DNA of 64,000 bases from Rhodopseudomonas boonkerdii (GTDB lineage: Bacteria > Pseudomonadota > Alphaproteobacteria > Rhizobiales > Xanthobacteraceae): the NCBI RefSeq assembly GCF_021184025.1, contig NZ_CP036537.1:3038001-3102000 (forward strand), read 5' to 3'. The notes beneath the pieces were generated by a model, which searched no databases, was not told the origin of the DNA, and saw only the letters and a list, made by a program, of their open reading frames with translations. Position 1 is the stretch's first letter; each line of letters opens with the position of its first letter. Shown here piece by piece: positions 1 through 9,814 of this stretch. The position numbers and the translations under genes were made by a program.

Positions 1-1
1 A

Positions 2-418
2 CTGATCCAGGTCTTCCTCAACCTGGTGAAGAACGCTGCCGAAGCCATTGTCGATCTCGGCTCCGACGGCGAGATCCAGTTGACCACCGCATTCCGTCCC
101 GGCGTACGCCTCTCGGTGCCCGGCAAGAAGTCACGCGTGTCGTTGCCGCTGGAATTCTGCGTGAAGGACAACGGCCCCGGCGTTCCCGAAGATCTGCTGC
201 CGAATCTGTTCGATCCCTTCGTCACAACCAAACCGACCGGAAGCGGCCTGGGTCTTGCATTGGTGGCGAAGATCATTGGCGATCACGGCGGGATCATCGA
301 GTGTGAATCCCAACCACGAAAGACGACCTTCCGCGTGCTGCTGCCGATGTTCAATCCAGCAAAGACCTTAGACCCGGGCAGTGACGATGAGAGCGCATCG
401 TCCGGCTCGCAGAATTAA
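2..418 (+). CDS. ntrB: Nitrogen regulation sensor kinase NtrB, C-terminal part (5' end outside window)
   Basis: This is the ATPase end of the NtrB (GlnL) histidine kinase, which phosphorylates NtrC when nitrogen is limiting. The frame is open from the first bases of the window, so the dimerisation/phosphoacceptor region lies upstream. Visible HATPase_c motifs are the N-box (NLVKNAAEA), the G1 box (DNGPGVPED), an F-box (LFDPF) and the G2 box (GSGLGLAL). The C-terminus ends in a short polar tail. ntrC follows after 14 bp, the usual ntrBC operon arrangement; in alphaproteobacteria a dusB/nifR3-like gene often precedes ntrB. The motifs show an ATP-binding kinase domain, and the identity as NtrB rests mainly on the ntrC-ntrY-ntrX context. 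Confidence 0.93.
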   Translation: MIQVFLNLVKNAAEAIVDLGSDGEIQLTTAFRPGVRLSVPGKKSRVSLPLEFCVKDNGPGVPEDLLPNLFDPFVTTKPTGSGLGLALVAKIIGDHGGIIECESQPRKTTFRVLLPMFNPAKTLDPGSDDESASSGSQN

Positions 419-432
419 GACGAGGACTAACG

Positions 433-1875
433 ATGCCTGCAGGAAGTATTCTGGTTGCGGATGACGATACGGCGATCCGCACGGTCCTCAATCAGGCGCT
501 GTCGCGCGCGGGATACGAGGTGCGCCTTACCGGCAACGCCGCCACGCTGTGGCGCTGGGTGAGTCAGGGCGAGGGCGATCTCGTCATCACCGACGTGGTG
601 ATGCCGGACGAGAACGCGTTCGATCTGCTCCCGCGTATCAAGAAGATGCGGCCCAATCTGCCCGTCATCGTCATGAGCGCGCAGAATACCTTCATGACCG
701 CCATCCGCGCGTCGGAGCGGGGCGCCTATGAATATCTGCCGAAACCGTTCGACCTGAAGGAACTGATCGCCATCGTCGGCCGCGCGCTCGCCGAACCAAA
801 GGAACGCGTCGCCAGCAATGACGACGATGGCGAGTTCGACTCGATCCCGCTGGTTGGCCGTTCGCCGGCAATGCAGGAAATCTACCGCGTTCTCGCCCGC
901 CTGATGCAGACCGACCTCACGGTGATGATTTCCGGCGAGTCCGGCACCGGCAAGGAGCTTGTCGCCCGCGCGCTGCACGACTACGGCAAGCGTCGCAACG
1001 GCCCCTTCGTTGCGGTCAATATGGCGGCGATCCCGCGCGACCTCATCGAGTCCGAGCTGTTCGGTCACGAGCGCGGCGCGTTCACCGGCGCCAATGCCCG
1101 TGCTACCGGCCGGTTCGAACAGGCTGAAGGCGGCACGCTGTTTCTCGACGAAATCGGCGACATGCCGATGGAGGCGCAGACGCGTCTTCTCCGCGTGCTG
1201 CAGCAGGGCGAATACACCACGGTCGGCGGTCGGACCCCGATCAAGACCGACGTCCGCATCGTTGCCGCGTCGAACAAGGACCTGCGCATCCTGATCCAGC
1301 AGGGGCTGTTCCGCGAAGACCTGTTCTTCCGCCTCAACGTCGTGCCGCTGCGTCTGCCGCCGCTGCGCGAGCGCATCGAGGATCTGCCGGACCTGATCCG
1401 TCATTTCTTCGCGCTGGCCGAGAAGGATGGCCTGCCGCCCAAGAAGCTCGACGCCCTCGCGCTCGAACGCATGAAGCAGCATCGCTGGCCGGGCAATGTC
1501 CGCGAACTCGAGAACCTCGCTCGCCGTCTGGCCGCGCTCTATCCGCAGGACGTCATCACCGGTCCGGTCATCGATGGCGAGCTTGCGCCGCCCGCTGTGG
1601 TCTCGGGTGGTAACGCGCCGACCACCGTGGATAACCTGGGTGGAGCCGTGGAGGTCTATCTGTCCTCGCACTTCTCCAGCTTCCCGAACGGCGTGCCGCC
1701 ACCGGGTCTCTATCACCGCATCCTGCGCGAGATCGAAGTGCCGCTGCTCACTGCCGCGCTGGCGGCCACCCGCGGCAACCAGATCCGCGCCGCCGATCTG
1801 CTCGGCCTCAACCGCAACACGCTGCGAAAGAAGATTCGGGATCTCGATATCCAAGTCTATCGGACGGGGGGGTAG
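433..1875 (+). CDS. ntrC: Nitrogen regulation response regulator NtrC (sigma-54 activator)
   Basis: Enhancer-binding response regulator of 480 aa, the normal NtrC length. The receiver domain (about 1-120) has the acidic pocket DDD at 10-12, phosphoacceptor D54 and the conserved K104. The AAA+ sigma-54 interaction domain carries Walker A GESGTGKE (168-175) and an intact GAFTGA loop (215-220), so it should open sigma-54 promoters. A Fis-type helix-turn-helix occupies the last 50 or so residues ([20 protein letters not shown]). The ATG lies 14 bp after ntrB, so the two are cotranscribed. It controls nitrogen assimilation genes after phosphorylation by NtrB. Confidence 0.97.
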   Translation: MPAGSILVADDDTAIRTVLNQALSRAGYEVRLTGNAATLWRWVSQGEGDLVITDVVMPDENAFDLLPRIKKMRPNLPVIVMSAQNTFMTAIRASERGAYEYLPKPFDLKELIAIVGRALAEPKERVASNDDDGEFDSIPLVGRSPAMQEIYRVLARLMQTDLTVMISGESGTGKELVARALHDYGKRRNGPFVAVNMAAIPRDLIESELFGHERGAFTGANARATGRFEQAEGGTLFLDEIGDMPMEAQTRLLRVLQQGEYTTVGGRTPIKTDVRIVAASNKDLRILIQQGLFREDLFFRLNVVPLRLPPLRERIEDLPDLIRHFFALAEKDGLPPKKLDALALERMKQHRWPGNVRELENLARRLAALYPQDVITGPVIDGELAPPAVVSGGNAPTTVDNLGGAVEVYLSSHFSSFPNGVPPPGLYHRILREIEVPLLTAALAATRGNQIRAADLLGLNRNTLRKKIRDLDIQVYRTGG

Positions 1876-1887
1876 CAAAGCTCTCCG

Positions 1888-1996
1888 GCCCTCATCTTGA
1901 GGAGCCGCGCAGCGGCATCTCGAGGATGGCTGCGGGCTCAGGAGCTCGGCCATCTTCATGGCTGGAGACAGCGCTCCGCGCCTCTTCACCATGGGG
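1888..1996. repeat. Intergenic palindromic repeat, family 1, copy 1
   Basis: An element of about 109 bp that begins CTCATCTTGAGGAGC and ends CCTCTTCACCATGGGG. The ends are imperfect inverted repeats, so the whole element can fold into a long hairpin. It matches four other full copies and one half copy in this window. It lies between ntrC and ntrY, within 15 bp of the ntrC stop codon, where the folded transcript could act in RNA processing or 3'-end protection (inference). Confidence 0.8.
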
Positions 1997-2216
1997 CGGA
2001 GGTTGGTGGCACCAAAATCTGCCGGCGAGACACCCGATCAAACCCATTCTCGACTTTTCACTGCTGAAACGGTGAATTTATCCGACTTGCGCAATCCGCG
2101 GCTGTTCTACGCCGCGGATTTGTCGTAATTGGGCAACATTGTTGTATGATTGCATCACTGCGCGGCAGGTACCACCCGAGCCCGTGCAATCGCGGCTTGC
2201 TCAGCAAAATCCCGGA

Positions 2217-4499
2217 ATGACGAACGCAGAGACGTCGGCTCCAGTCTTCGAACCATCGGTATTCGAGTCGCGCAGACCTCTGCGCCGGCTGTTCGTGCCC
2301 GTGGCCGTGGGAATGGCGCTGCTGTCGGCCTGCCTTACCTTCCTCGTCCTCAACGGCCTGACGCCGATCGCTCCGACCCACCTGGTGGTCGTCTCCTTCC
2401 TGCTGATCAACGCCGCCACCGTCTTGCTGCTGGTGCTGATCATCGCTCGGGAAATCTGGAAAGTCGTGCAGGCGCGGCGCCGGGGCAGGGCGGCTGCCCG
2501 CCTGCATGTCCAGATCGTCAGCCTGTTCTCGGTCATTGCCGTCCTCCCGGCTGTGCTGGTCTCGATCGTCGCCAATGTCACCCTGGACCGCGGCCTCGAC
2601 CGGCTGTTCTCCGGCCCGACCAAGGCCGTCATTGGTAATTCCATGACGGTGGCGCGCGCCTATGTGAACGAGCACGCGCAACTCATCGGCGGTGACATTC
2701 TCGGCATGGCCGATGATCTCGCCCGCATCCAGCCGCTGTTCTATCAGGACCGCGGTACCTTCCGCTCGCTGATGCTGGCCAATGCCAAGGCGCGCAACCT
2801 TCCTGGCGCGATGCTGATTGACAAGGATCGCAACGTCATCGAGCCCGATCTGCCCGGGGTGAGGCCGGAATTCGAGCCGCCGCCCGCAGACTTTCTGGTC
2901 AATGTCGGCAATAGCGAGCCGGCGATTACCATCATCCCCGATGGCAATTATGTCGCTGCCGTCATCAAGCTGCGCGCGTTCGAGAACATGTATCTCTATG
3001 TCGCGCGCAAACTCGATCCGCGCGTGGTCGCACAGATGGCGCAGACCCAGGCCAGCGTAGCCGACTATACCGAGCTGGAATCCCGTCGCCTCGGCATCCA
3101 GATCGCCTTCGGCCTGATGTTCACCGTCATCGCATTGACGGTGCTGATGTCCGCGGTGCTGATCGGCCTCAATTTCTCGAACTGGCTGGTGGCCCCGATC
3201 CGCCGTCTGGTCAGCGCGGCCAATATGGTCTCCACGGGCGACCTCCATGTGCAGGTGCCGGTGATCCAGTCGGAAGGCGATCTCGCGCATCTCGGCGAGA
3301 CGTTCAACAAGATGACCTCCGAGCTGCGCAGCCAGCGCGACGAACTCGTTTCGGCGTCCGATGTCATCGACAGCCGCCGTCGTTTCATCGAGGCGGTGCT
3401 GTCTTCCGCCAGTGCCGGCATCATCGGCGTCGATGGCTCAAATGTTATCGGCATTCTCAACCGCTCGGCGGAGAAGCTGGTCGGCCACTCGGAGTCCGAA
3501 GTCCTCGGCCATCCCCTGCACGAGATCATTCCCGAGCTCGACGAACTCATGCAGAATGCCCGAGAGAGTTCGCAGCGGCTGGTACAGGGACAGATCACCA
3601 TCGATCGCGAGGGGCGCGAGCGCAATCTGTCGGTTCGCATCTCGGCCGAACAGACCAGCCAATCACGCGACAGCTACATCATTACCCTCGACGATATCAC
3701 GGAACTCGTTTCTGCGCAGCGCACCTCGGCCTGGGCCGACGTCGCGCGCCGTATCGCGCATGAGATCAAGAACCCGCTGACGCCGATCCAGCTTTCGGCC
3801 GAACGCATCAAGCGCAAGTTCGGCAAGGTCATCACCGATGACAAACAGATCTTCGAGCAGTGCACCGACACCATCGTGCGTCAGGTCGAGGACATTCGTC
3901 GCATGGTGGATGAATTCTCGCGCTTTGCCCGTATGCCAAAGCCAGTGATCGAAGGCGAGGACGTTGCCGACACGGTGCGTCAGGCCGTGTTCCTGATGCG
4001 CGTCGGTCATCCGGAACTCGATATCAATGCCGAGATCAAGGAAGAGCCGCTGAAGGCACAGTTCGATCGTCGTCTGATCTCGCAAGCTCTTACCAACATC
4101 ATCAAGAATGCGACCGAGGCTATCGAAGCAGTGCCTTCGGAAGAGCTCGGCAAAGGCCGCATTGATGTCACAGCGTTCAGCGAGAATGGCCAGATCGTGA
4201 TCGACGTGGTCGATAATGGCATCGGTTTGCCGACCACCAATCGTTCGCGTCTGCTCGAGCCCTATGTAACGACACGCGAGAAAGGCACGGGCCTGGGCCT
4301 CGCCATTGTCGGCAAGGTGCTCGAGGACCACGGTGGCGGCATCGAACTTGGCGATGCATCCGCTATCCGGCCTGGCCAGCGCGGCGCCTGGATGCGGCTG
4401 CGTTTCGCTATCGCCGGACACAAGCCCGATATGGAGAAGGGCGACGCGAAAGCAGCGCTCGCTAAAGATTCGAAGATCGAAGCCGTCACCGGCAGTTGA
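2217..4499 (+). CDS. ntrY: Membrane sensor histidine kinase NtrY
   Basis: Membrane histidine kinase of 760 aa paired with NtrX. The order is an N-terminal membrane block with several hydrophobic segments (about 25-120), a periplasmic loop, another transmembrane helix (about 295-320), a HAMP domain (about 325-380), a PAS domain (about 390-490), and HisKA with the phosphoacceptor H515 (ARRIAHEIKNPLTP). The HATPase_c domain follows (NIIKNATEA, DNGIGLP, GTGLGLAI). An in-frame TTG at 2139 would add 26 residues, but the ATG at 2217 gives an N-terminus like other NtrY proteins. A dispersed repeat and AT-rich DNA precede it, so it probably has its own promoter apart from ntrBC. NtrYX has been linked to nitrogen, redox and envelope responses in related bacteria. 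Confidence 0.93.
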   Translation: MTNAETSAPVFEPSVFESRRPLRRLFVPVAVGMALLSACLTFLVLNGLTPIAPTHLVVVSFLLINAATVLLLVLIIAREIWKVVQARRRGRAAARLHVQIVSLFSVIAVLPAVLVSIVANVTLDRGLDRLFSGPTKAVIGNSMTVARAYVNEHAQLIGGDILGMADDLARIQPLFYQDRGTFRSLMLANAKARNLPGAMLIDKDRNVIEPDLPGVRPEFEPPPADFLVNVGNSEPAITIIPDGNYVAAVIKLRAFENMYLYVARKLDPRVVAQMAQTQASVADYTELESRRLGIQIAFGLMFTVIALTVLMSAVLIGLNFSNWLVAPIRRLVSAANMVSTGDLHVQVPVIQSEGDLAHLGETFNKMTSELRSQRDELVSASDVIDSRRRFIEAVLSSASAGIIGVDGSNVIGILNRSAEKLVGHSESEVLGHPLHEIIPELDELMQNARESSQRLVQGQITIDREGRERNLSVRISAEQTSQSRDSYIITLDDITELVSAQRTSAWADVARRIAHEIKNPLTPIQLSAERIKRKFGKVITDDKQIFEQCTDTIVRQVEDIRRMVDEFSRFARMPKPVIEGEDVADTVRQAVFLMRVGHPELDINAEIKEEPLKAQFDRRLISQALTNIIKNATEAIEAVPSEELGKGRIDVTAFSENGQIVIDVVDNGIGLPTTNRSRLLEPYVTTREKGTGLGLAIVGKVLEDHGGGIELGDASAIRPGQRGAWMRLRFAIAGHKPDMEKGDAKAALAKDSKIEAVTGS

Positions 4500-4531
4500 C
4501 CATAAGAAACGTGACCAGGATTTTTTGACCC

Positions 4532-5902
4532 ATGGCAAATGATATTCTGATCGTCGACGACGAAGCCGACATTCGTGATCTCGTTGCAGGCATTCTGGAG
4601 GATGAGGGTTTCACGACGCGGACTGCGCGCGACAGCGACAGTGCGCTCAATGAAATCTCCAACCGGCGTCCCAATCTCGTCTTTCTCGACATCTGGCTGC
4701 AGGGCAGCAAGCTCGATGGTTTGCAACTGCTCGAGCAGGTGAAGAAGGACAATCCGGATCTGCCGGTGGTGATGATCTCTGGTCACGGCAATATCGAAAC
4801 CGCCGTCGCTGCCATCAAGCGCGGCGCCTATGACTTCATCGAGAAGCCATTCAAGGCGGATCGCCTGATCCTTGTCGCGACGCGCGCGCTGGAGACTTCG
4901 CGTCTCAAACGCGAGGTCCGCGAGCTCAAGCAGATGGCGCCGATCGCCAGCAAGCTCACCGGCCGTTCCGCGGCGATGAACCAGCTCCGCCAGACCATCG
5001 ACCGCGCCGCCAAGGCCAACAGCCGCATCCTTATCGTCGGTCCCTCCGGCGCCGGCAAGGAGCTCGCAGCACGCACGCTGCACGCCTCGTCGTCCCGCGC
5101 CAATGGTCCCTTCGTGGTGATCAATGCTGCGGCCATCACGCCGGAACGCATGGAGCTGGAGCTGTTCGGCACCGAACAGAGCAATGGCGAGCAGCAGCGC
5201 AAGGCCGGCGCGCTTGAGGAGGCCCATGGCGGCACGCTGTTTATCGACGAGATCGGCGATCTCCCGCGCGAGACCCAGAACAAGATTCTTCGCGTGCTTG
5301 TCGATCAAACCTTTATGCGGGCAGGGGGCACGACCAAAGTCAGCGTCGACGTCCGCATCATTTCGTCGACGGCGCGGAATCTTGAAGAGGAGATCGCTGC
5401 CGGCACCTTCCGCGAAGATCTCTATCACCGCCTGTCGGTCGTGCCGATCCGCGTCCCGCCGCTGTCCGAGCATCGCGAGGACATTCCGGAGTTGATCGAG
5501 TTCTTCATGGAGCAGATCTCGGCCAATACCGGTTTGCCCAAGCGTCAGATCGGTCAGGACGCCATGGCCGTGCTGCAGTCCCACGTCTGGCCCGGGAATG
5601 TCCGCCAGCTCCGCAACAATGTCGAGCGTGTGATGATCCTCGCCGGCGGCGGGCCGGAGGTCATCATCACGGCCGACATGCTTCCGCAGGATGTGGGCTC
5701 CATGGTGCCGTCGATGCCGACTTCGAACAACGGCGAGCACATCATGGGCCTGCCGCTGCGCGAGGCCCGCGAGGTGTTCGAACGCGATTACCTGATTGCG
5801 CAGATCAGCCGTTTCTCGGGTAACATCTCGCGCACCGCCGAATTCGTCGGCATGGAGCGCTCGGCTCTGCATCGCAAACTGAAAGCGCTCGGCGTGGGGT
5901 AA
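4532..5902 (+). CDS. ntrX: Response regulator NtrX
   Basis: Response regulator of 456 aa, the partner of NtrY, starting 32 bp after ntrY. The receiver domain has D53 as phosphoacceptor. The AAA+ domain has a Walker A (GPSGAGKE) and the Walker B-like segment GGTLFIDEIGD, but the GAFTGA loop that contacts sigma-54 is absent: the equivalent stretch reads TEQSNGEQQRKAGALEEA. NtrX proteins of alphaproteobacteria are known for this loss, so it probably regulates without classical sigma-54 activation. A Fis-type helix-turn-helix closes the protein (GNISRTAEFVGMERSALHRKL). Confidence 0.96.
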   Translation: MANDILIVDDEADIRDLVAGILEDEGFTTRTARDSDSALNEISNRRPNLVFLDIWLQGSKLDGLQLLEQVKKDNPDLPVVMISGHGNIETAVAAIKRGAYDFIEKPFKADRLILVATRALETSRLKREVRELKQMAPIASKLTGRSAAMNQLRQTIDRAAKANSRILIVGPSGAGKELAARTLHASSSRANGPFVVINAAAITPERMELELFGTEQSNGEQQRKAGALEEAHGGTLFIDEIGDLPRETQNKILRVLVDQTFMRAGGTTKVSVDVRIISSTARNLEEEIAAGTFREDLYHRLSVVPIRVPPLSEHREDIPELIEFFMEQISANTGLPKRQIGQDAMAVLQSHVWPGNVRQLRNNVERVMILAGGGPEVIITADMLPQDVGSMVPSMPTSNNGEHIMGLPLREAREVFERDYLIAQISRFSGNISRTAEFVGMERSALHRKLKALGVG

Positions 5903-6044
5903 AACGCCGAGCCCATGCTGATCGTCGCCCGTGGCAGGCTCCGCCGAGGGGTTGCTCCGGCGCTTTGCGCCTTCGCTCTACCCATCCTGCGGGATGGTGT
6001 TTGTGTTATAGATCCCACGAAACAACAAACCGGAATCCGCCACC

Positions 6045-6902
6045 ATGTCGCGCATCGCCTATGTCAACGGCCTCTACCAGCACCTCAGCGATGCCGCTGT
6101 GAACGTCGAGGACCGCGGCTACCAATTCGCCGACGGCGTCTATGAGGTTTGCGAGATCATCGGCGGCAAAATGGTCGATTTTCCCCGCCATATGGCGAGG
6201 CTGGAACGCTCGCTGGGCGAACTGCGCATCGCCATGCCGATGGCGCTGACCTCGCTCAAGGTCATCATGCAGGAGGTCGTTCGCCGTAACCGCATCAATT
6301 ACGGTATCGTCTATCTGCAGGTCACCCGCGGCGTTGCCCATCGCGACCATGGCTTCCCGTCGCCCGAGGTAAAGCCGAGCGTGGTCGTCACCGCCAAGTC
6401 GCTGAACTTCGCGAAGAACCAGGCGGCTGCCGAACGCGGCGTAAAAGTCATCACCACGGCCGAGAACCGCTGGCCGCGCGTGGATATCAAGAGCGTCGGT
6501 CTGCTGCCCAACGTGCTTGCTCGCCAGGAGGCTCGCGACAAAGGGGCCTATGAGGCCTGGTATGTCGACGCGGACGGCTTCGTGACCGAAGGCGCATCCT
6601 GCAATGCCTGGATCATCACCAAGGACGGCAAGGTGGTCACCAAGAGTGCCGAGCGTGGCATCCTGTCTGGCATCACCCGTGCGGTTCTGGTCGAGGTTCT
6701 GGCCTCTCTCCAGCTCAAGCTCGAGGAGCGGAACTTTACGCCGGAGGAGGCGGCCAATGCCGCAGAAGCCTTCGTATCCTCGGCGAGTCAGATCGTCATG
6801 CCGGTGATCGCCATTGATGGAAAGAGCATTGGCGACGGTAAACCGGGACCGACTGCACTCCGTCTGCGCCAGGAATTCCATAAATTTGCGGACATTGGCT
6901 GA
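6045..6902 (+). CDS. dat: D-amino-acid aminotransferase (PLP fold type IV)
   Basis: Class IV PLP-dependent aminotransferase of 285 aa, the usual D-alanine transaminase size. It interconverts D-amino acids and 2-oxo acids, chiefly D-Ala/2-oxoglutarate with D-Glu/pyruvate. The N-terminal signature YVNGLYQHLSDAAVNVEDRG and the PLP-binding lysine K149 in VDIKSVGLLPN are both present, as is the acceptor segment FVTEGASCNAW. The ATG at 6045 aligns with family N-termini. The position between ntrX and hfq is typical of this bacterial family. A branched-chain aminotransferase or 4-amino-4-deoxychorismate lyase is the alternative within the fold, but the N-terminal pattern fits D-amino-acid transaminase better. 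Confidence 0.9.
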   Translation: MSRIAYVNGLYQHLSDAAVNVEDRGYQFADGVYEVCEIIGGKMVDFPRHMARLERSLGELRIAMPMALTSLKVIMQEVVRRNRINYGIVYLQVTRGVAHRDHGFPSPEVKPSVVVTAKSLNFAKNQAAAERGVKVITTAENRWPRVDIKSVGLLPNVLARQEARDKGAYEAWYVDADGFVTEGASCNAWIITKDGKVVTKSAERGILSGITRAVLVEVLASLQLKLEERNFTPEEAANAAEAFVSSASQIVMPVIAIDGKSIGDGKPGPTALRLRQEFHKFADIG

Positions 6903-6908
6903 GGTTTG

Positions 6909-6930
6909 CTGCCTTTCTAGGCAGGTTTTC
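6909..6930 (+). terminator. Weak intrinsic terminator after dat
   Basis: A 6-bp perfect stem CTGCCT/AGGCAG with a TTCT loop is followed by GTTTTC. It begins 7 bp after the dat stop codon. The short stem and short T run make it weak; a second hairpin (CGTGTG/CACACG) follows at about 6930-6953. Confidence 0.45.
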
Positions 6931-7098
6931 CGTGTGGCGGCTTGCCTTCACACGCCGTCTGCCGTCTAATTGCAGCGCTGTGCGCCCCGAGGGGGATCTT
7001 TGGGCGATGCAGCGGCCAGGCAATAACCCGGAAAAGAGGGCAGGCCCGGCGCAATAAAAGCAACAAAACAGACACAACAGACTGCGGGATTAAGAAAA

Positions 7099-7341
7099 AT
7101 GGCGGCAGACCGCGCACAAAATCTACAGGACACCTTCCTCAACCACGTTCGCAAGACCAAGACCCCCCTGACGATCTTCCTCGTGAACGGCGTCAAATTG
7201 CAGGGTATCGTCACCTGGTTCGACAATTTCTGTCTTCTGCTCCGCCGCGACGGTCACTCGCAGCTGGTGTATAAGCATGCGATCTCGACCATCATGCCGG
7301 GCGCGCCGATCCAGTTGTTCGAAGGCGGCGAAGAGGCCTGA
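7099..7341 (+). CDS. hfq: RNA chaperone Hfq
   Basis: Sm-like hexameric RNA chaperone of 80 aa that pairs small RNAs with mRNAs. Sm1 covers about residues 8-50 ([20 protein letters not shown]) and Sm2 holds the diagnostic YKH at 58-60 (LVYKHAIST). The C-terminal tail is very short and acidic, as in most alphaproteobacteria. hflX follows after 23 bp, the classical hfq-hflX pair. In nitrogen-fixing relatives Hfq is also needed for nif gene control (family knowledge). Confidence 0.98.
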   Translation: MAADRAQNLQDTFLNHVRKTKTPLTIFLVNGVKLQGIVTWFDNFCLLLRRDGHSQLVYKHAISTIMPGAPIQLFEGGEEA

Positions 7342-7364
7342 GCGAACGCTTAAGAGACGCTTGA

Positions 7365-8744
7365 TTGGAATTTCGTAGCTTCGAAGGCAATGCTGCCGAC
7401 CGTCCCACGGCCGGCAGCGAATCGACCGGCCGCGTTCTCGTGGTCGGCCCTTATTTGCGCGAGCGCCGCGGTGATGCCGAGGCGGCAGCCTATGCGCACA
7501 TCCGCGACACCGATGCGCGCCTCGAAGAGGCGGTGGGACTCGCGCGCGCCATCGATCTCGATGTGATCGAGGCCGTCGCCGCGCCGCTCAGCCAGATCCG
7601 CCCGGCCACCTATCTCGGCAAGGGCAAGGTCGAGGAGATCGCCGGCCTCATCGCCGCGAACGAGATCGGCATCGTGGTGATGGACTGCGCGCTGTCGCCG
7701 ATCCAGCAGCGCAATCTGGAAAAGGAGTTGAAGGCCAAGGTGCTCGACCGCACCGGCCTCATTCTCGAAATCTTCGGCCGCCGTGCAAAAACGAAAGAGG
7801 GCACGCTGCAGGTCGAGCTCGCGCATCTCAACTATCAGCGCAGTCGTCTGGTGCGGTCGTGGACCCATCTGGAGCGTCAGCGCGGCGGCTTCGGCTTCAT
7901 GGGCGGTCCCGGCGAAACGCAAATTGAAGCGGACCGCCGCATGATCGGCGAGCGCATCACGCGGCTCGAAAACGATCTCAAGAAAGTGCAGGCGACACGC
8001 CGGCTGCATCGCGCCGGCCGCCGGCGCGTGCCGTATCGTGTCGTCGCGCTGGTTGGTTACACCAATGCCGGCAAGTCCACGCTGTTCAATCGCCTGACGC
8101 GCGCCGATGTGCAAGCCGAGGACATGCTGTTCGCGACCCTCGATCCGACGTTGCGTGCGCTGACGCTGCCCCATGGCGGCAAGGCGATGCTGTCCGACAC
8201 TGTCGGCTTCATCTCCAATCTGCCAACCCAGCTCGTGGCAGCGTTTCGCGCCACACTGGAAGAGGTGCTCGAAGCTGATATCATCCTGCACGTGCGCGAC
8301 ATCTCGCATGAAGATGCTGAAGCGCAGCAGAGCGATGTCGACAATGTGTTGCGCCAGCTCGGTATCGACATCGATGCCGGCGCGCGTATCCTCGAAGTCT
8401 GGAACAAGATCGACCGTTTTGACGCGGAGCAGCGGGAGAACCTCGCGAACATTGCCGCGCGAAAACCGGCGGACAATCCGGTCTTCATGGTCTCGGCCGT
8501 GACGGGCGAGGGCGTCACTGAACTCCTCACCGCCATCGAGGACCGTCTTGCATCGACCCGTGTCACCCTCGACCTCTCCGTCGACGCATCGGACGGTGCC
8601 GGCGTCAGCTGGCTGCATCGCAACGCCGAGGTGCTTGCGAAGGAACTGCATGACGGCCATTTCGACATGACCGTCCGCGTGGATGAGACCAAGCGCGATG
8701 TGGTGATCAGCAAATTCGGAGCGGTTCTGCACGAGGCGGAGTAA
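7365..8744 (+). CDS. hflX: Ribosome-associated GTPase HflX
   Basis: TRAFAC-class GTPase of 459 aa that binds the 50S subunit and splits stalled ribosomes. The N-terminal HflX domain includes ATYLGKGKVEEI (81-92) and the glycine-rich segment RGGFGFMGGPGETQIE. The G domain has G1 GYTNAGKST (231-239), G3 DTVGFI (278-283) and G4 NKID. The start is TTG at 7365, 23 bp after hfq. A dispersed palindromic repeat follows the stop codon. Confidence 0.96.
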   Translation: MEFRSFEGNAADRPTAGSESTGRVLVVGPYLRERRGDAEAAAYAHIRDTDARLEEAVGLARAIDLDVIEAVAAPLSQIRPATYLGKGKVEEIAGLIAANEIGIVVMDCALSPIQQRNLEKELKAKVLDRTGLILEIFGRRAKTKEGTLQVELAHLNYQRSRLVRSWTHLERQRGGFGFMGGPGETQIEADRRMIGERITRLENDLKKVQATRRLHRAGRRRVPYRVVALVGYTNAGKSTLFNRLTRADVQAEDMLFATLDPTLRALTLPHGGKAMLSDTVGFISNLPTQLVAAFRATLEEVLEADIILHVRDISHEDAEAQQSDVDNVLRQLGIDIDAGARILEVWNKIDRFDAEQRENLANIAARKPADNPVFMVSAVTGEGVTELLTAIEDRLASTRVTLDLSVDASDGAGVSWLHRNAEVLAKELHDGHFDMTVRVDETKRDVVISKFGAVLHEAE

Positions 8745-8752
8745 AGCTACGC

Positions 8753-8862
8753 CCCTCATCCTGAGGAGCCGCGCAGCGGCATCTCGAAGGATGGCGGCAA
8801 ACTCAGAAGCCCGGCCAATTCATGGTTCGAGACGGCGCTTCGCGCCTCCTCACCATGCGGGA
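8753..8862. repeat. Intergenic palindromic repeat, family 1, copy 2
   Basis: A copy of about 110 bp with terminal inverted ends CCTCATCCTGAGGAGC and CTCCTCACCATGCGGG, plus inner arms ATCTCGAAGGATGG and CATGGTTCGAGACGG. It sits between the convergent hflX and mazG genes, 9 bp after the hflX stop codon. Confidence 0.85.
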
Positions 8863-8884
8863 TGGAGTTGTTTGAAGGACGGCG

Positions 8885-9697
8885 TTACTTCCCCTTCGCC
8901 TCGTTCCAAAGCGCGTCCATCTCCTCCAGCGATGCCTCCCCCAGCGTACGCCCCTTCGCCCGCAGCGCCTGCTCGATATACGCAAATCGCCTCTCGAATT
9001 TCACATTGGTCCCGCGCAGCGCCATTTCTGGATCGGCCTTCACATGCCGTGCGAGGTTCACCAGCGCGAACATCAGGTCGCCGGTCTCTTCCGCGATGTG
9101 ATCCTGATCGCCGCGCTCCAGCGCCGCCTCAATCTCGTCGGCCTCCTCGCGGATCTTCGCCAGCACCGCGCGCGGATCGTTCCAGTCGAAGCCGACCGTG
9201 GAGGCCTTGGCCTGCAGCGCCATAGCCTGCGCCAGCGCCGGTTGGCTAGCCTTGACGCTCGCCAGCAGCGAGAGGGGGGCGGCGGCATCCTCGCCGCGCC
9301 GCGCCGCGCGCTCGGCCTTCTCCTCGGCCTTGATGCGGTCCCAGACGCCTTTCACGTGGCTAGAAGTGACGTTTCCATCTGCATCCGCAAAGACATGCGG
9401 ATGCCGACGGATCATCTTCTTGGTGATCGTCATCACCACATCGCCGAAATCGAAGGCGCCACGTTCGGAGGCCATCTGCGCGTGGAACACCACCTGCAGC
9501 AGGAGATCGCCGAGCTCCTCGCAGAGATCGTCGAGATCGTTCCGCGCGATGGCGTCGACGACCTCATAGGCCTCCTCGATCGTATACGGCGCGATCGATG
9601 CAAAATCCTGTTCCAGGTCCCAGGGACAGCCCGTCACCGGGGTCCGCAATGCGGCCATGATCTCGAGCAAGCGGACGATGTCGCGGGAAGGGGTCAT
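8885..9697 (-). CDS. mazG: Nucleoside triphosphate pyrophosphohydrolase MazG
   Basis: House-cleaning NTP pyrophosphatase of 270 aa, the length of two-domain MazG, hydrolysing (d)NTPs to NMP and pyrophosphate. Two MazG domains are visible. The first has [17 protein letters not shown] and [14 protein letters not shown]; the second has [10 protein letters not shown] and [16 protein letters not shown]. The frame stays open far upstream opposite queC, but that extension (to 10447) is antisense to queC and has no MazG character. The start [14 protein letters not shown] at 9697 gives the family N-terminus. Confidence 0.95.
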   Translation of the reverse strand: MTPSRDIVRLLEIMAALRTPVTGCPWDLEQDFASIAPYTIEEAYEVVDAIARNDLDDLCEELGDLLLQVVFHAQMASERGAFDFGDVVMTITKKMIRRHPHVFADADGNVTSSHVKGVWDRIKAEEKAERAARRGEDAAAPLSLLASVKASQPALAQAMALQAKASTVGFDWNDPRAVLAKIREEADEIEAALERGDQDHIAEETGDLMFALVNLARHVKADPEMALRGTNVKFERRFAYIEQALRAKGRTLGEASLEEMDALWNEAKGK

Positions 9698-9814
9698 GCA
9701 GGGCTCCGATATCGGCAGGCGGATTACGGCTTCCGCCGTCGCTCTTCGAGCTATGCCGACAAGTCGCCTAACCCGCCCTACAAAACGGTGCAACTTCCGT
9801 GCTATTCCGACCGC

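Noticed and set aside
427..1992. 521-codon frame on the minus strand opposite ntrC
   Set aside because: It mirrors ntrC codon by codon; ntrC has complete domains, while this frame shows only His/Arg/Asp-rich filler typical of antisense frames in GC-rich DNA.
9044..9814. Upstream extension of the queC frame
   Set aside because: Antisense to mazG; the PP-loop domain begins at 9815.
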